NCBI RefSeq assembly: GCF_900141985.1
Contig: NZ_FQZK01000001.1
Coordinates: 531,663 to 595,662, forward strand
DNA: 64,000 nt
Source: Nocardiopsis flavescens
Lineage (GTDB): Bacteria > Actinomycetota > Actinomycetes > Streptosporangiales > Streptosporangiaceae
Direction of reading: 5' to 3'
Shown here piece after piece: positions 16,754-24,931 of this stretch. The notes beneath the pieces were generated by a model. It saw nothing but the letters and a program-made list of their open reading frames with translations. It was not told the origin of the DNA and ran no database searches. The number at the start of each line of letters is the position of its first letter. Position 1 is the first letter of the stretch. A program made the position numbers and the translations under genes.

Positions 16754-18427
16754 TCAGAGCGCGGGCGCGGGGTGTTCGGGGGCGGCGGCCCGCCCCAGGC
16801 AGGTGCGCACGGCCGCCGCGACGGCCGCCGGGTCGGCGGCGTCGACGACGGCGGCGATGTGGGCGTCGGGGCGCAGCACCCAGGCCTGGCCGGGTTCGGT
16901 GTCCAGGGCCTGGGCGAGGGCGCCGGTGGCGTCGATGTCGGTGAGGCGGTACCCGGCGACGGGGGCCGCGGTGGCCTCGCGGGCGGCGTCCAGGGCGCGT
17001 TCGAGCAGGGCGGCGCCGGCGCCGCCGGGGTCCGGGCCCAGCAGCAGGGTGACGCCCTCGCGCAGCAGCGGGCGCAGCCGGGCGGGCGCGTCGGCGGGGC
17101 CGCCGGGCAGCGCGACGGGGGCGTCGGGGACGATCACCCCGGGGCAGGGCGCGGGCGCCAGGCCGCGGGGCGGGCGCCCGCCGAAGGGGCGCTGCGGGCA
17201 GGGCGTGGTCAGGGGCGAGTCCACGTACCAGAAGGGCTCGGCCAGGCGGCCGGAGTCGACCAGGGCGCGGGCGGCCCCGTCGGTCAGGGCCCGCTCCAGG
17301 ACGTCGGCCCGGGTGGCGTGCCCCTCCTCGTCCTGGGGGACGAGGAAGCGCATGGTGGCGCCGGTGACCTCGGCGTTCTCCAGGGCGGCGGCGTGGCGCT
17401 CGGTGTGGTAGGTCTCCAGGAACTCCTCGTCCGCCCAGCCGGAGCGGACGTAGGCGATCTTCCAGGCGGCGTTCTCGGCGTCCTGGACGCCGGAGTTGAG
17501 GCCGCGCGCGCCGAACGGGGCGACCAGGTGGGCGTTGTCGCCCAGGAGCAGGACGCGGCCCGCGCGCATGCGGTCCGCCACGCGGGTGTGGAACCGGTAG
17601 ACCGAGTGCCAGACGATCTCGTAGGGCTTCTCGCCGATGATCCGCCGGATGCGGGCGTCCAGGCGCCCGGCGGCCTCCTCGGCCTCCAGGTCGAAGTCGG
17701 CGGGGACCTGCCAGTCGATGCGGAACACCGAGTCGGGGCAGGGGTGGATGAGGACCTGGCGGCCCGGGTTCCACTCGGGGTCGAAGTAGAAGCGGCGCTC
17801 GCGGGCCCAGTCGCCCAGGTCGGCGCGGATGTCGCAGATGAGGAAGCGGTCCTCGAAGCTGGTGCCCTCGAAGCCCAGGCCCAGGGCGCGGCGGACGACG
17901 CCGCCGTGGGCGCCCAGGCAGGACAGGGCGTGCGTGCCGCGCAGGCGGACCGGCCCGGCGGGGGTGTCGCAGGTGACGGTGACGCCGTCGGCGTCCTGCT
18001 CGATCCCGGTGACGGTGTGGTCCCAGGAGGTGGCCACCCCGGCCTCGGTGAGGCGGCGGTCCAGGATCTCCTCGGTGCGGGACTGGGAGAGGTTGACGAA
18101 GGGCGGCAGCGGCGAGGCGCCCGGGTCGGCGAGGCGGACGCTGAACAGCTCGCTGTCCCGGTAGAAGGTGCGGGCGGTGTCCCAGGTCAGGCCTTCTTCG
18201 GCGATCTCCCCGGCGCCCACCCAGTCCCACACGTCCAGGACGTCGCGCTGCTGGCAGATGGCCTTGGAGCCGACGGCGTCGCGCTCGGGCCGGGAGTCGA
18301 CGACGCGGACGGGGACGCCGCGCCGGGCCAGCAGCAGGGCCGCGGTCTGGCCGACCGGGCCGGCGCCCAGGACCAGGACGGGCTCGGCGGAGGTGTCGGC
18401 GGGGGGTCGTGGAGCGGGAGGTCGCAC
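16754..18427 (-). CDS. FAD-dependent aromatic hydroxylase (PheA/MhpA type)
   Basis: A 557-residue flavoprotein monooxygenase. It has the Rossmann motif VLVLGAGPVGQTAALLL (about 17-33), then PERDAVGSKAICQQRD, the FAD/NAD-binding motif region, and the second FAD motif GRVLLLGDNAHLVAPFGARGLNSG. A C-terminal thioredoxin-like domain with a Pro-rich linker is typical of the phenol-hydroxylase/MhpA branch. In this operon it may hydroxylate a phenylacetate-type precursor to homogentisate, for instance 3-hydroxyphenylacetate; substrate is inference. The GTG start has GAGGAG seven bases upstream. The gene lies 56 bases upstream of hmgA and 94 downstream of the metallo-hydrolase on the same strand. Confidence 0.85.
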   Translation of the reverse strand: MRPPAPRPPADTSAEPVLVLGAGPVGQTAALLLARRGVPVRVVDSRPERDAVGSKAICQQRDVLDVWDWVGAGEIAEEGLTWDTARTFYRDSELFSVRLADPGASPLPPFVNLSQSRTEEILDRRLTEAGVATSWDHTVTGIEQDADGVTVTCDTPAGPVRLRGTHALSCLGAHGGVVRRALGLGFEGTSFEDRFLICDIRADLGDWARERRFYFDPEWNPGRQVLIHPCPDSVFRIDWQVPADFDLEAEEAAGRLDARIRRIIGEKPYEIVWHSVYRFHTRVADRMRAGRVLLLGDNAHLVAPFGARGLNSGVQDAENAAWKIAYVRSGWADEEFLETYHTERHAAALENAEVTGATMRFLVPQDEEGHATRADVLERALTDGAARALVDSGRLAEPFWYVDSPLTTPCPQRPFGGRPPRGLAPAPCPGVIVPDAPVALPGGPADAPARLRPLLREGVTLLLGPDPGGAGAALLERALDAAREATAAPVAGYRLTDIDATGALAQALDTEPGQAWVLRPDAHIAAVVDAADPAAVAAAVRTCLGRAAAPEHPAPAL

Positions 18428-18521
18428 GTCGGGCTCCTCGGCGTCGGCGCCCCGGCGGGGCGGTGGTGGTCGGTGGCGGCGGCCGGGCCGGACGGGTGTC
18501 CGCCGCCGGCCGCCCGGCCGG

Positions 18522-19484
18522 TCAGGCCTGGAGGAGGTCCCAGACCTCGCGGTCGCGCTCGGCCGTCCAGATGACGGGGCGCTCGATCCCGGAGAACTCG
18601 TCCCACAGGCGCGAGACGTCGAAGGGCAGGCAGTGCTCGAAGATCGGCCAGTGGCCGTAGTCGTCGACCAGGGCCGCGTGGGTGGCCTCGAACGCCTCCT
18701 TGAGGGTGCCGCCGCGCCCGTGGACGCCGCCGACCTCGCGGATCATGACCTGGAGGAAGTTGCGGGTCTGCTCGACGGCGGCGTCGACCTCGTCGCGTCC
18801 GCGGCTGACCGCGCCGCGCCCGCCGACGAGCATCTCGGCGCCCAGGTCCTTGACCCGGTCCAGGGTGGCGCCGGCCCAGTCCATGTGGAAGGCGTCGCCG
18901 GTGTAGAGGGCGGCCTGGGCCTCGACGAGGTCGCCCGCGAAGAGGATCTTGCGCTGCGGCAGCCAGGCGACGATGTCGCCCTCGGTGTGGCCGCGCCCGA
19001 AGTACTCCAGGACGAGTTCGCCGCGGTCGCCGCCCAGGTCGATGGTGGTGCGGTCGGCGAAGGTCTGGGTGGGCCAGGTCAGGCCGGGCACGGAGCCGGC
19101 GTCCTTGGCCAGGCGGGGCATGCGGCCGAACTCGCTGGCCCAGTCCTCTTCTCCGCGCTCGCGGATCAGCTCGTGGGTCTTCTCGTGGGTGAGGATGATC
19201 TCGGCGTCGAAGGCGCTCGCGCCCAGGACGCGGACCGCGTGGTAGTGGGAGAGCACCAGGTAGCGGACGGGCTTGTCGGTGTGCTCGCGCAGCAGGGCCA
19301 GCCACTCGCGGGCGGCGGTGGGGGTGGCCAGGGCCTCGAACGCCACGAGGAAGTCCTCGCCCTCGATGGCGCCCACGTTGGGGTCGCCCTCGGCGGTGAG
19401 CGCGTAGACGCCGTCGGCCAGGACCTCCAGGGTCTGCTGCTTGGCCTCGGTGTCGGCGGACGAGGCGAACGGCTTGGCTGCCAT
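18522..19484 (-). CDS. MBL-fold metallo-hydrolase with altered metal motif
   Basis: A 320-residue metallo-beta-lactamase-fold protein and the first gene of the homogentisate operon. The fold is clear: GVYALTAEGDPNVGAIEG, YLVLSHYHAVRVLGAS, an EYFGRGHTEGDIVAWLP strand with the His-bearing loop, and ILFAGDLVEAQAALYTGDAFH. The usual HxHxDH metal motif reads HYHAVR, so the Asp-His that bind the second zinc are missing while the first two His remain. GHTEGD and FAGDL are intact. Either one metal is enough or the chemistry differs. The ATG at 19484 faces the MarR gene across a 494-base gap. Its role in aromatic breakdown is unknown; hydrolysis of a thioester or lactone intermediate is a guess. Confidence 0.8.
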   Translation of the reverse strand: MAAKPFASSADTEAKQQTLEVLADGVYALTAEGDPNVGAIEGEDFLVAFEALATPTAAREWLALLREHTDKPVRYLVLSHYHAVRVLGASAFDAEIILTHEKTHELIRERGEEDWASEFGRMPRLAKDAGSVPGLTWPTQTFADRTTIDLGGDRGELVLEYFGRGHTEGDIVAWLPQRKILFAGDLVEAQAALYTGDAFHMDWAGATLDRVKDLGAEMLVGGRGAVSRGRDEVDAAVEQTRNFLQVMIREVGGVHGRGGTLKEAFEATHAALVDDYGHWPIFEHCLPFDVSRLWDEFSGIERPVIWTAERDREVWDLLQA

Positions 19485-19978
19485 GGTCGTCGGGACCCCT
19501 TCACTCGCTGCGGGCGGCTGCCGCCGCCCAAAATGATCAAACGTTTGATGATTCAGACCATAACGTGCGCTGCGTCACGGGACCAAGAGGCGCAGAGCCG
19601 CCTCATGAGTGATACGGATCACACTGCACGCCCTCCGGTCCCGGACGGCGGGGCCCCGACCTGCCGCGCCCCGCCTCCCCCTCACCACCCTTCCCACCCG
19701 ACCCCCTGCGCCACTCCCACACCAACCCGGTCCGCCGCCCCGGAAGCGGAGCGGAAATGGCGCGGATATCCCCCGGGAAAGCACACCCTCCCGATACCGG
19801 GCGTCCCGTACAGAACAGACCATCACAAAGGCACCATTGGCTTACGAACGACAGCGAAGCGTCATCGGAACGCGCACCGACACGGCCCGTTCACCCGATA
19901 TCACCCCTGGACAACACGGCCGCGGAAAAGGAAAAGAGCGGCAAACGCGTGCCGTACCCCAGGTATTAGGGTGGTCCC
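19485..19978. other. Divergent control region between homogentisate operon and marR
   Basis: About 490 bases, AT-richer than the surroundings, with no convincing gene. It holds a perfect 14-bp palindrome (19536-19549) about 50 bases upstream of the metallo-hydrolase start. A second AT-rich part near 19930-19975 (ending CAGGTATTAGGGTGG) directly precedes the MarR GTG start, which lacks a good ribosome site and may be translated from a leaderless transcript. Confidence 0.5.
19536..19549. promoter_or_regulatory. Perfect palindrome, likely operator of homogentisate operon
   Basis: ATCAAACGTTTGAT is a perfect 14-bp dyad in an AT-rich pocket 52 bases before the first operon gene. The size and symmetry suit a MarR-type dimer, and the divergent marR gene is the obvious candidate. 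An IclR- or GntR-type protein cannot be excluded. Confidence 0.65.
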
Positions 19979-20518
19979 GTGACCCACGACACCGCACCCC
20001 CCAGCGATCTCACCTTCTGGTCGTTCGTCGACTACGCGGTGCAGAAGGCCGAGCAGGAACTCCCCTCCGTCAACGCCGACGCCATGCGCATGGTGCTCAC
20101 CCTCAACCGGGCCACGAGCATGGTCATCTACGACCTGGAATCCACCGTCCACCGCCCGCGCGGGCTCACCTGGCCCGGATTCCGGGTGATCTTCGCGCTC
20201 TGGCTGGCCGGGCCGATGGAGGCCAAGACCACCGCCGAGATCTCCGGCATGAGCCGGGCCGCCCTGTCCGCGCTGCTCAACACCCTGGAGCGCGACGGAC
20301 TCATCCTGCGCGAGCGCGCCGTCCACGACCGCCGCGCGCTCCAGCTCAGCCTGACCGAGGCGGGCTACCGCGCCATCCTCGGCGGCTTCCGCGCCCACAA
20401 CCGGCGCGAGTCGGCCTGGGCCGACGCCCTGGACCCCGACGAGCGCCGCGAACTCGTGCGCCTGCTCAACAAGCTGATGGCCGGGTCCACCGACGCCCAG
20501 GCCAAGTTCCGCAGCTGA
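19979..20518 (+). CDS. MarR-family transcriptional regulator
   Basis: A 179-residue winged-helix regulator. The N-terminal helices include DAMRMVLTLNRATSMVIYDLESTVHRPRGLTWPGFRVIFALWLAG. The recognition helix region is MEAKTTAEISGMSRAALSALLNTLERDGLILRER, and the wing is DRRALQLSLTEAGYRAI. It is divergent from the homogentisate operon, so control of that operon, perhaps released by an aromatic acid, is the most economical role. The GTG at 19979 has no clear Shine-Dalgarno sequence and may be leaderless. Confidence 0.88.
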   Translation: MTHDTAPPSDLTFWSFVDYAVQKAEQELPSVNADAMRMVLTLNRATSMVIYDLESTVHRPRGLTWPGFRVIFALWLAGPMEAKTTAEISGMSRAALSALLNTLERDGLILRERAVHDRRALQLSLTEAGYRAILGGFRAHNRRESAWADALDPDERRELVRLLNKLMAGSTDAQAKFRS

Positions 20519-20647
20519 CCCGGCCGGCACCGGAGCGGTCGGCGCCCACCCCGCGCCGCCGCCCGCGCCGACCGCCGCCCGCGTTAGGGGCCAATCCGGA
20601 CCGGAGCGGCCCTTGAACCCGGTCCCGCCGCACGGTGGGCTGGGGGC

Positions 20648-21700
20648 ATGGACGACTCCACCCGTGCCCGCATCGACGCCGCCCGGCGGCGCTTCTCGCC
20701 CGCGAACGTGTACCTCAACACGGCCACCCACGGCCTGACCCCCGACACCGCGCTGGACGCGGCCCTGCGCCACACCCGGGACGTGGCCGCAGGGAGGTTC
20801 TCCCCCGCCGACGCCGACCCGGGTGTGGAGCGCGCCCGCGCCTCCTACGCCCGGCTGCTGGGCGTGCCCGTGCGGAGCACGGCGATCGGCGCCTACACCG
20901 CGCAGTTCGTGGGGACGGTCGCCGCGGCGCTGCCGCCGGGGTCGGAGGTGCTGACCGCCGAGCGCGAGTTCAGCTCGGTGGTGCACCCGTTCCTGACCCG
21001 GGACGACCTGACCGTCCGGGAGGTGCCGCTGGAGCGCCTGGCCGACGCGGTGGGCCCGGCCACCCGGCTGGTGGCGGTGTCGGCGGTGCAGTCCTCCGAC
21101 GGGCGCGTGGCCCCGCTGGAGGACCTGCTGGCGGCCCGCGACGCCCACGGGGCGCGGCTGCTGGTGGACGTCACCCAGGCGGCGGGGTGGCTGCCGGTGC
21201 CCGCCGACCGGATCGACTACACGGTGTGCAGCGCCTACAAGTGGCTGCTGGGGCCGCGCGGGTCGGCGTTCCTCACCGCCACCCCGGAGGCGCTCGCGGA
21301 GCTGGCGCCCCTGGCGGCCAACTGGTACGCCGCCGAGGAGCCGTGGGAGAGCCTGTACGGCGCGCCGCTGCCGCTGGCGGCGGGTGCGCGCGGGCTGGAC
21401 CTGCCCCCGGTGTGGCCCGCGTGGTCGGCGCTGGAGCACACCCTGGCGCTGTTGGAGGAGACCGGGGTCGAGGCGGTGCACGCGCACGACACGGCCCTGG
21501 GCGACCTGCTGCGCGCCCGCCTGGACCTGGAGCCGGCCGGGTCGGCGATCGTTTCGGTGTCCGCCCCGGCGGGCGGGGTGGAGCGGGTGCTGGCCGAGGG
21601 CATCGCGGTGGCCGCCCGGAACGGGCGGCTGCGGGCGTCGTTCCACCTCTACAACACCGAGGAGGACGTCGACCGGCTGGTCAAGGCCCTCACCGGCTGA
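20648..21700 (+). CDS. Class V aminotransferase-fold PLP enzyme
   Basis: A 350-residue fold-type I PLP protein. It starts with the short helix and VYLNTATHGLTPDTAL, the N-terminal substrate-loop signature of class V. Cofactor contacts are seen in the SVVHPFLTRDDL region, LLVDVTQAAGWLPV (Asp that binds the pyridine nitrogen) and the Schiff-base Lys in YTVCSAYKWLLGPRGSAF. The C-terminal small domain ends ASFHLYNTEEDVDRLVKAL. Relatives include kynureninase-like and cysteine-desulfurase-like proteins; no sulfur-transfer Cys loop is obvious. It is 129 bases after marR on the same strand and ends at a strong hairpin. Substrate unknown. Confidence 0.85.
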   Translation: MDDSTRARIDAARRRFSPANVYLNTATHGLTPDTALDAALRHTRDVAAGRFSPADADPGVERARASYARLLGVPVRSTAIGAYTAQFVGTVAAALPPGSEVLTAEREFSSVVHPFLTRDDLTVREVPLERLADAVGPATRLVAVSAVQSSDGRVAPLEDLLAARDAHGARLLVDVTQAAGWLPVPADRIDYTVCSAYKWLLGPRGSAFLTATPEALAELAPLAANWYAAEEPWESLYGAPLPLAAGARGLDLPPVWPAWSALEHTLALLEETGVEAVHAHDTALGDLLRARLDLEPAGSAIVSVSAPAGGVERVLAEGIAVAARNGRLRASFHLYNTEEDVDRLVKALTG

Positions 21701-21709
21701 CCGGTGCGG

Positions 21710-21762
21710 CGCTACCCGCCCGGCCCCGCCGCGGGTGCGGGGGCGGGACCGGGCGGGTAGCG
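21710..21762. terminator. Strong bidirectional hairpin between convergent genes
   Basis: CGCTACCCGCCCGG and CCGGGCGGGTAGCG form a perfect 14-bp stem around a 25-base GC-rich loop that can itself pair. It lies between the PLP-enzyme stop (21700) and the acetyltransferase stop (21773). Confidence 0.75.
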
Positions 21763-21772
21763 GCCCCAACGC

Positions 21773-23047
21773 CTAGAAGATGGTGCCGTTGAAGGCCGCG
21801 TCGGGCCGGTACAGCGCCGCGTCCAGGCGGGCGAGCGCCCCCGGCGTGTGCTCGGTGAGCAGCCCGGCCGCCGCGTACCCGGTGAGCGGGGTCTGCCCCA
21901 GGTAGGCCGCGCCCAGGTGCGCCGCGTCCAGCGTCACGTCCGGGGCGGTGTCGCAGGCCTCGACCCGCGCGCCGTCCGTGCCCGCCTTGAGCGACCAGGT
22001 CCCGGCGTTCCACGGCGCGTACCGGTCGGTGACCTCCAGCACCGCCTCCACCGGCGCGGTGTAGGTGCGCTCGGACAGCGCGCCCGGCACGTCCACCAGG
22101 CGCAGCCACAGGCTGGTGAAGATCTCCCGCACCAGCCGGTCGCGGTTGCCGAGCAGGTGCACCAGCGGGTCGTCGACCGGCAGGAACTCGAACTCGGTCC
22201 GCGCCGTCAGGTCGCGGTCGAGCAGGTGCTCGTAGAGCAGGGTCCACGCGGCCGGGGCGGTGGCCCGCATCTCCTGGACGTACACCGTCCCGGCCGGGCC
22301 GTCGGAGTCCCACTTGGCGCGCGTGCTGTACAGGGCGTAGCCCACCGGGCCCCGCGGCCCGCGGACCACGACGGCCTGCTTGGGGCTCCTACCGTCGCGG
22401 TTCTCGGGGGCGTCCTTCAGCGCCCGGTCCCACCAGTGGGCGGTGCGCGGCACCTGGCCCAGCCGGGTGCGGGCGGCCTCCCCGTGCACGTGCTCCAGGT
22501 CCGCGCGGAACTCGGCGGCGTAGCCCAGGCGGACCGACAGCCCGGGGTCGCGCGGCGCGTCGGGGCGCAGGCGGGCGTGCGGGCGGGCGATGTGCGCCTC
22601 GGTCTCGGAGACGGCGGGGCCGTACCCGAAGCGCCCGTAGATGGCGCCCTCGGACGCCCACAGCGCCGCGTACCGGCCGCCCGCGGCGTGGATGTCGGCG
22701 AGCTGGCGGCGCATGAGCGCGCTGAGCACGCCCCGGCGGCGGTGGGTGGGCCACACGCCCACCCCGGTCACCCCGGCCACCGGGCGCGGCCCGCCGGGCA
22801 GGGTCATCTCGAAGGGGAAGTGGTTGGTGGCGCCGACGACGCGCTCCTCGCCGTCGACCTCGTCGACGGCCACGCGCACCCGCTCGTAGCCCTCGGCGTC
22901 GTGGAGGGGGCGCACCCGCTCCACCACGGCGTCCAGGTCCTCGGCCACCAGGAGCGCCTCACCGATGACGCGGGCCACCCGGGGGTACTCGTCCCGGTCG
23001 GTGCCGCGCACGGTCCACTCGGTGCGCGCGCTGTCGGGTGTGGTCAT
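21773..23047 (-). CDS. Eis-type GNAT N-acetyltransferase (copy 1)
   Basis: A 424-residue protein with the Eis layout: a GNAT domain with the acetyl-CoA loop (VGVWPTHRRRGVLSALM, about 92-108), a second GNAT half (to about 285) and a C-terminal SCP2-like domain (DRYAPWNAGTWSLKAG to the end). It ends GTIF, so the free C-terminal carboxylate used as the general base in Eis is placed at the end as expected. Eis enzymes acetylate amines on aminoglycosides, peptides or proteins; the substrate here is unknown. The ATG at 23047 follows GGAGAA. It shares strand with two more copies upstream. Confidence 0.88.
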   Translation of the reverse strand: MTTPDSARTEWTVRGTDRDEYPRVARVIGEALLVAEDLDAVVERVRPLHDAEGYERVRVAVDEVDGEERVVGATNHFPFEMTLPGGPRPVAGVTGVGVWPTHRRRGVLSALMRRQLADIHAAGGRYAALWASEGAIYGRFGYGPAVSETEAHIARPHARLRPDAPRDPGLSVRLGYAAEFRADLEHVHGEAARTRLGQVPRTAHWWDRALKDAPENRDGRSPKQAVVVRGPRGPVGYALYSTRAKWDSDGPAGTVYVQEMRATAPAAWTLLYEHLLDRDLTARTEFEFLPVDDPLVHLLGNRDRLVREIFTSLWLRLVDVPGALSERTYTAPVEAVLEVTDRYAPWNAGTWSLKAGTDGARVEACDTAPDVTLDAAHLGAAYLGQTPLTGYAAAGLLTEHTPGALARLDAALYRPDAAFNGTIF

Positions 23048-23104
23048 TGTTCTCCGCCTTGTCGTTCGGTGCGGTCGGGACGGTGTGCGGGGGCGGGGCG
23101 GCGG

Positions 23105-23402
23105 TCAGAAGTCGACGCCGCAGTACGGCTCCAGCGGCTCGTACAGGGCGGTGTCCAGGCTCCTGGCCGCGCCGGGGGTGTGCTCGGTGAGCAGCCCGGC
23201 GGCGGCGAGCCCGGACAGGGACCGCCGCCCGAAGTAGGCCGCTCCCAGGTGGGACACGTCCAGGGACAGGTCGGCGGGCCCGGTGGCGGGCGAGCAGCGC
23301 CTCGCCTACGACCCGGGCGACCTCGGGGTACTCGGCGGCGGTGGTGCCCCGCACGGTCCAGGCGTCGGGTTCGGCGTCGGGTTCGGGAGAGGTCTCGCCC
23401 AC
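23105..23402 (-). pseudogene. Eis-type acetyltransferase relic with large internal deletion
   Basis: From a GTG at 23402 the frame reads a normal Eis start (WTVRGTTAAEYPEVARVVGEALLA). At about 23285-23290 it jumps to another frame that encodes a normal Eis ending: ADLSLDVSHLGAAYFGRRSLSG, then AAAGLLTEHTPGA and PYCGVDF with a stop at 23105. About 340 codons of the middle, including the acetyl-CoA loop, are missing. The surviving ends are closer to copy 1 than to copy 3. This is the scar of a deletion in a former middle copy. Confidence 0.88.
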
Positions 23403-23415
23403 GGGGTCCCTCCCC

Positions 23416-24693
23416 TCAGAAGCCGGTGTCGCAGCGCGGCGCCCGGGGGGTGTACAGGGCCGTGTCCAGGCGGGCGGCGGCTCCGGGCGTGTGCTCGGCG
23501 GCGGTCCCGGCGTCGACGTGGGTGGTGACCGGTCCGCGCCCCAGGTGGGCGGCGCCCAGGTGGGCCGCGTCCAGGGAGAGGTCGGGGTCGGCGGTGGTGG
23601 CCTCCACCCGCGTGTCCTCGCCGTCGGTCTTGAGGTGCCAGCGGCCGGCGTTCCAGGGGGCGTACCGGTCGGCGACCTCGATGACGGTGTCCAGGGGCCG
23701 GGCGTAGGTGCGCTCGGACAGGGCCGCGGGTACGTCGACCAGGCGCAGCCACAGTCCCGCGCCGCCGCTGCGGACGGCCTGGGCGGGGTCGGCGAGCAGC
23801 GCGGGGAGGGGGTCGTCCTCGGGCAGGCCGATGATCTCGGTCTCCACCGTGAGGTCGGTGGCGAAGAGGTACTCGTACAGGGCGGTGCGGGCGGCCGGGG
23901 TGAGGGCGTTGACCTCGCGGGCGGTGACCCTGCCGGTGGGCAGTCCGCCGTGGCCGAACCCGGTGGTGAGCCGGTGCAGGGCGGAGCCGACGGGGCGTCC
24001 CCGGGCGTCGCGGACCAGGACGGCGCGCAGGTCGGAGGTGTCGGCCTGGGGGCGGGAGAGCATCCACAGGCGCAGCGGCCACCAGTTGCCCTCGCGGGGG
24101 AAGCCGCCGTTGCGCTCGGCCTGGGCGGCGCGGTGCAGCAGGTCCAGGTCGGGCAGGACGTCGGCAGGGGCGGCCAGCTCCAGGGTGAGGGAGGGGTCGC
24201 GCGGGGCGTCGGGCCGCAGCGCCGCGTGGGCGCGGCTCACCGTGACGGTGTACTGGCGGGTCGCCCGGCCGTAGCCGTAGCGGCCGTAGATGCCGCCCTC
24301 GGAGGCCCACAGCACGGCCAGGTTCTCCCCGCGCCGCCGCAGGTCGGCGAGCTGGCCGCGCATGAGGGCGGAGAGGATGCCGCGCCTGCGGTGCGTGGGC
24401 AGCACGCCCACCCCGGTCACCCCGGCGGCGGGGCGCGGCCCGCCCGGCACGGAGAGGGAGAACAGGTGGGAGTTGACGGTGCCGGCGACGCGGGCGCCGT
24501 CGCGGACCAGCAGGAAGCGGTCGGTGTCGTTGACCGGGTGGTCGCGCTCGGTGTCGACCAGGTCGGGCAGGGGGATGTTGAGGGCGGTGGCGAACACCTG
24601 TGTGGCCTCGGGGATCTCGTCCTCCGACGCCGCGGCGGCCTCCCATCCGGGGTCGCCGGTTCCGGGGGTCGCTGGGTGCCGATCTGCTGCCAT
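23416..24693 (-). CDS. Eis-type GNAT N-acetyltransferase (copy 3)
   Basis: A 425-residue paralogue of copy 1 with the same order of domains. The acetyl-CoA loop is VGVLPTHRRRGILSALM, with GGIYGRYGYGRA after it. The C-terminal SCP2-like half starts DRYAPWNAGRWHLK, and the protein ends CDTGF. The N-terminal ~45 residues differ from copy 1. The ATG at 24693 follows AGGGTCGG. It lies 13 bases upstream of the relic on the same strand, so all three units may share a transcript. Different substrates for the two intact copies are likely given the divergence of the active-site tunnel region. Confidence 0.87.
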   Translation of the reverse strand: MAADRHPATPGTGDPGWEAAAASEDEIPEATQVFATALNIPLPDLVDTERDHPVNDTDRFLLVRDGARVAGTVNSHLFSLSVPGGPRPAAGVTGVGVLPTHRRRGILSALMRGQLADLRRRGENLAVLWASEGGIYGRYGYGRATRQYTVTVSRAHAALRPDAPRDPSLTLELAAPADVLPDLDLLHRAAQAERNGGFPREGNWWPLRLWMLSRPQADTSDLRAVLVRDARGRPVGSALHRLTTGFGHGGLPTGRVTAREVNALTPAARTALYEYLFATDLTVETEIIGLPEDDPLPALLADPAQAVRSGGAGLWLRLVDVPAALSERTYARPLDTVIEVADRYAPWNAGRWHLKTDGEDTRVEATTADPDLSLDAAHLGAAHLGRGPVTTHVDAGTAAEHTPGAAARLDTALYTPRAPRCDTGF

Positions 24694-24931
24694 GGACCGA
24701 CCCTCTCAGGACCGCGGCGGGGCGCGCCACTGCTTTTCGGCGTGTCCGGTCCCACCCTCCCGTGACCGCCGGAAGGGGTGCCCTACCGGGTGGGGCGGGG
24801 TGCCGCAGGGGGCGGGGAACGCCGGGACCGGGCGACGGCCGGGCCCTCCGGGGCGGGTTCGCGGTCCGGGCGGCCGGGGGCGGCCGGATCCGTGAAGAGT
24901 ATTCCCGCCCGGGAGGGGGCAGTTCCCTGCT

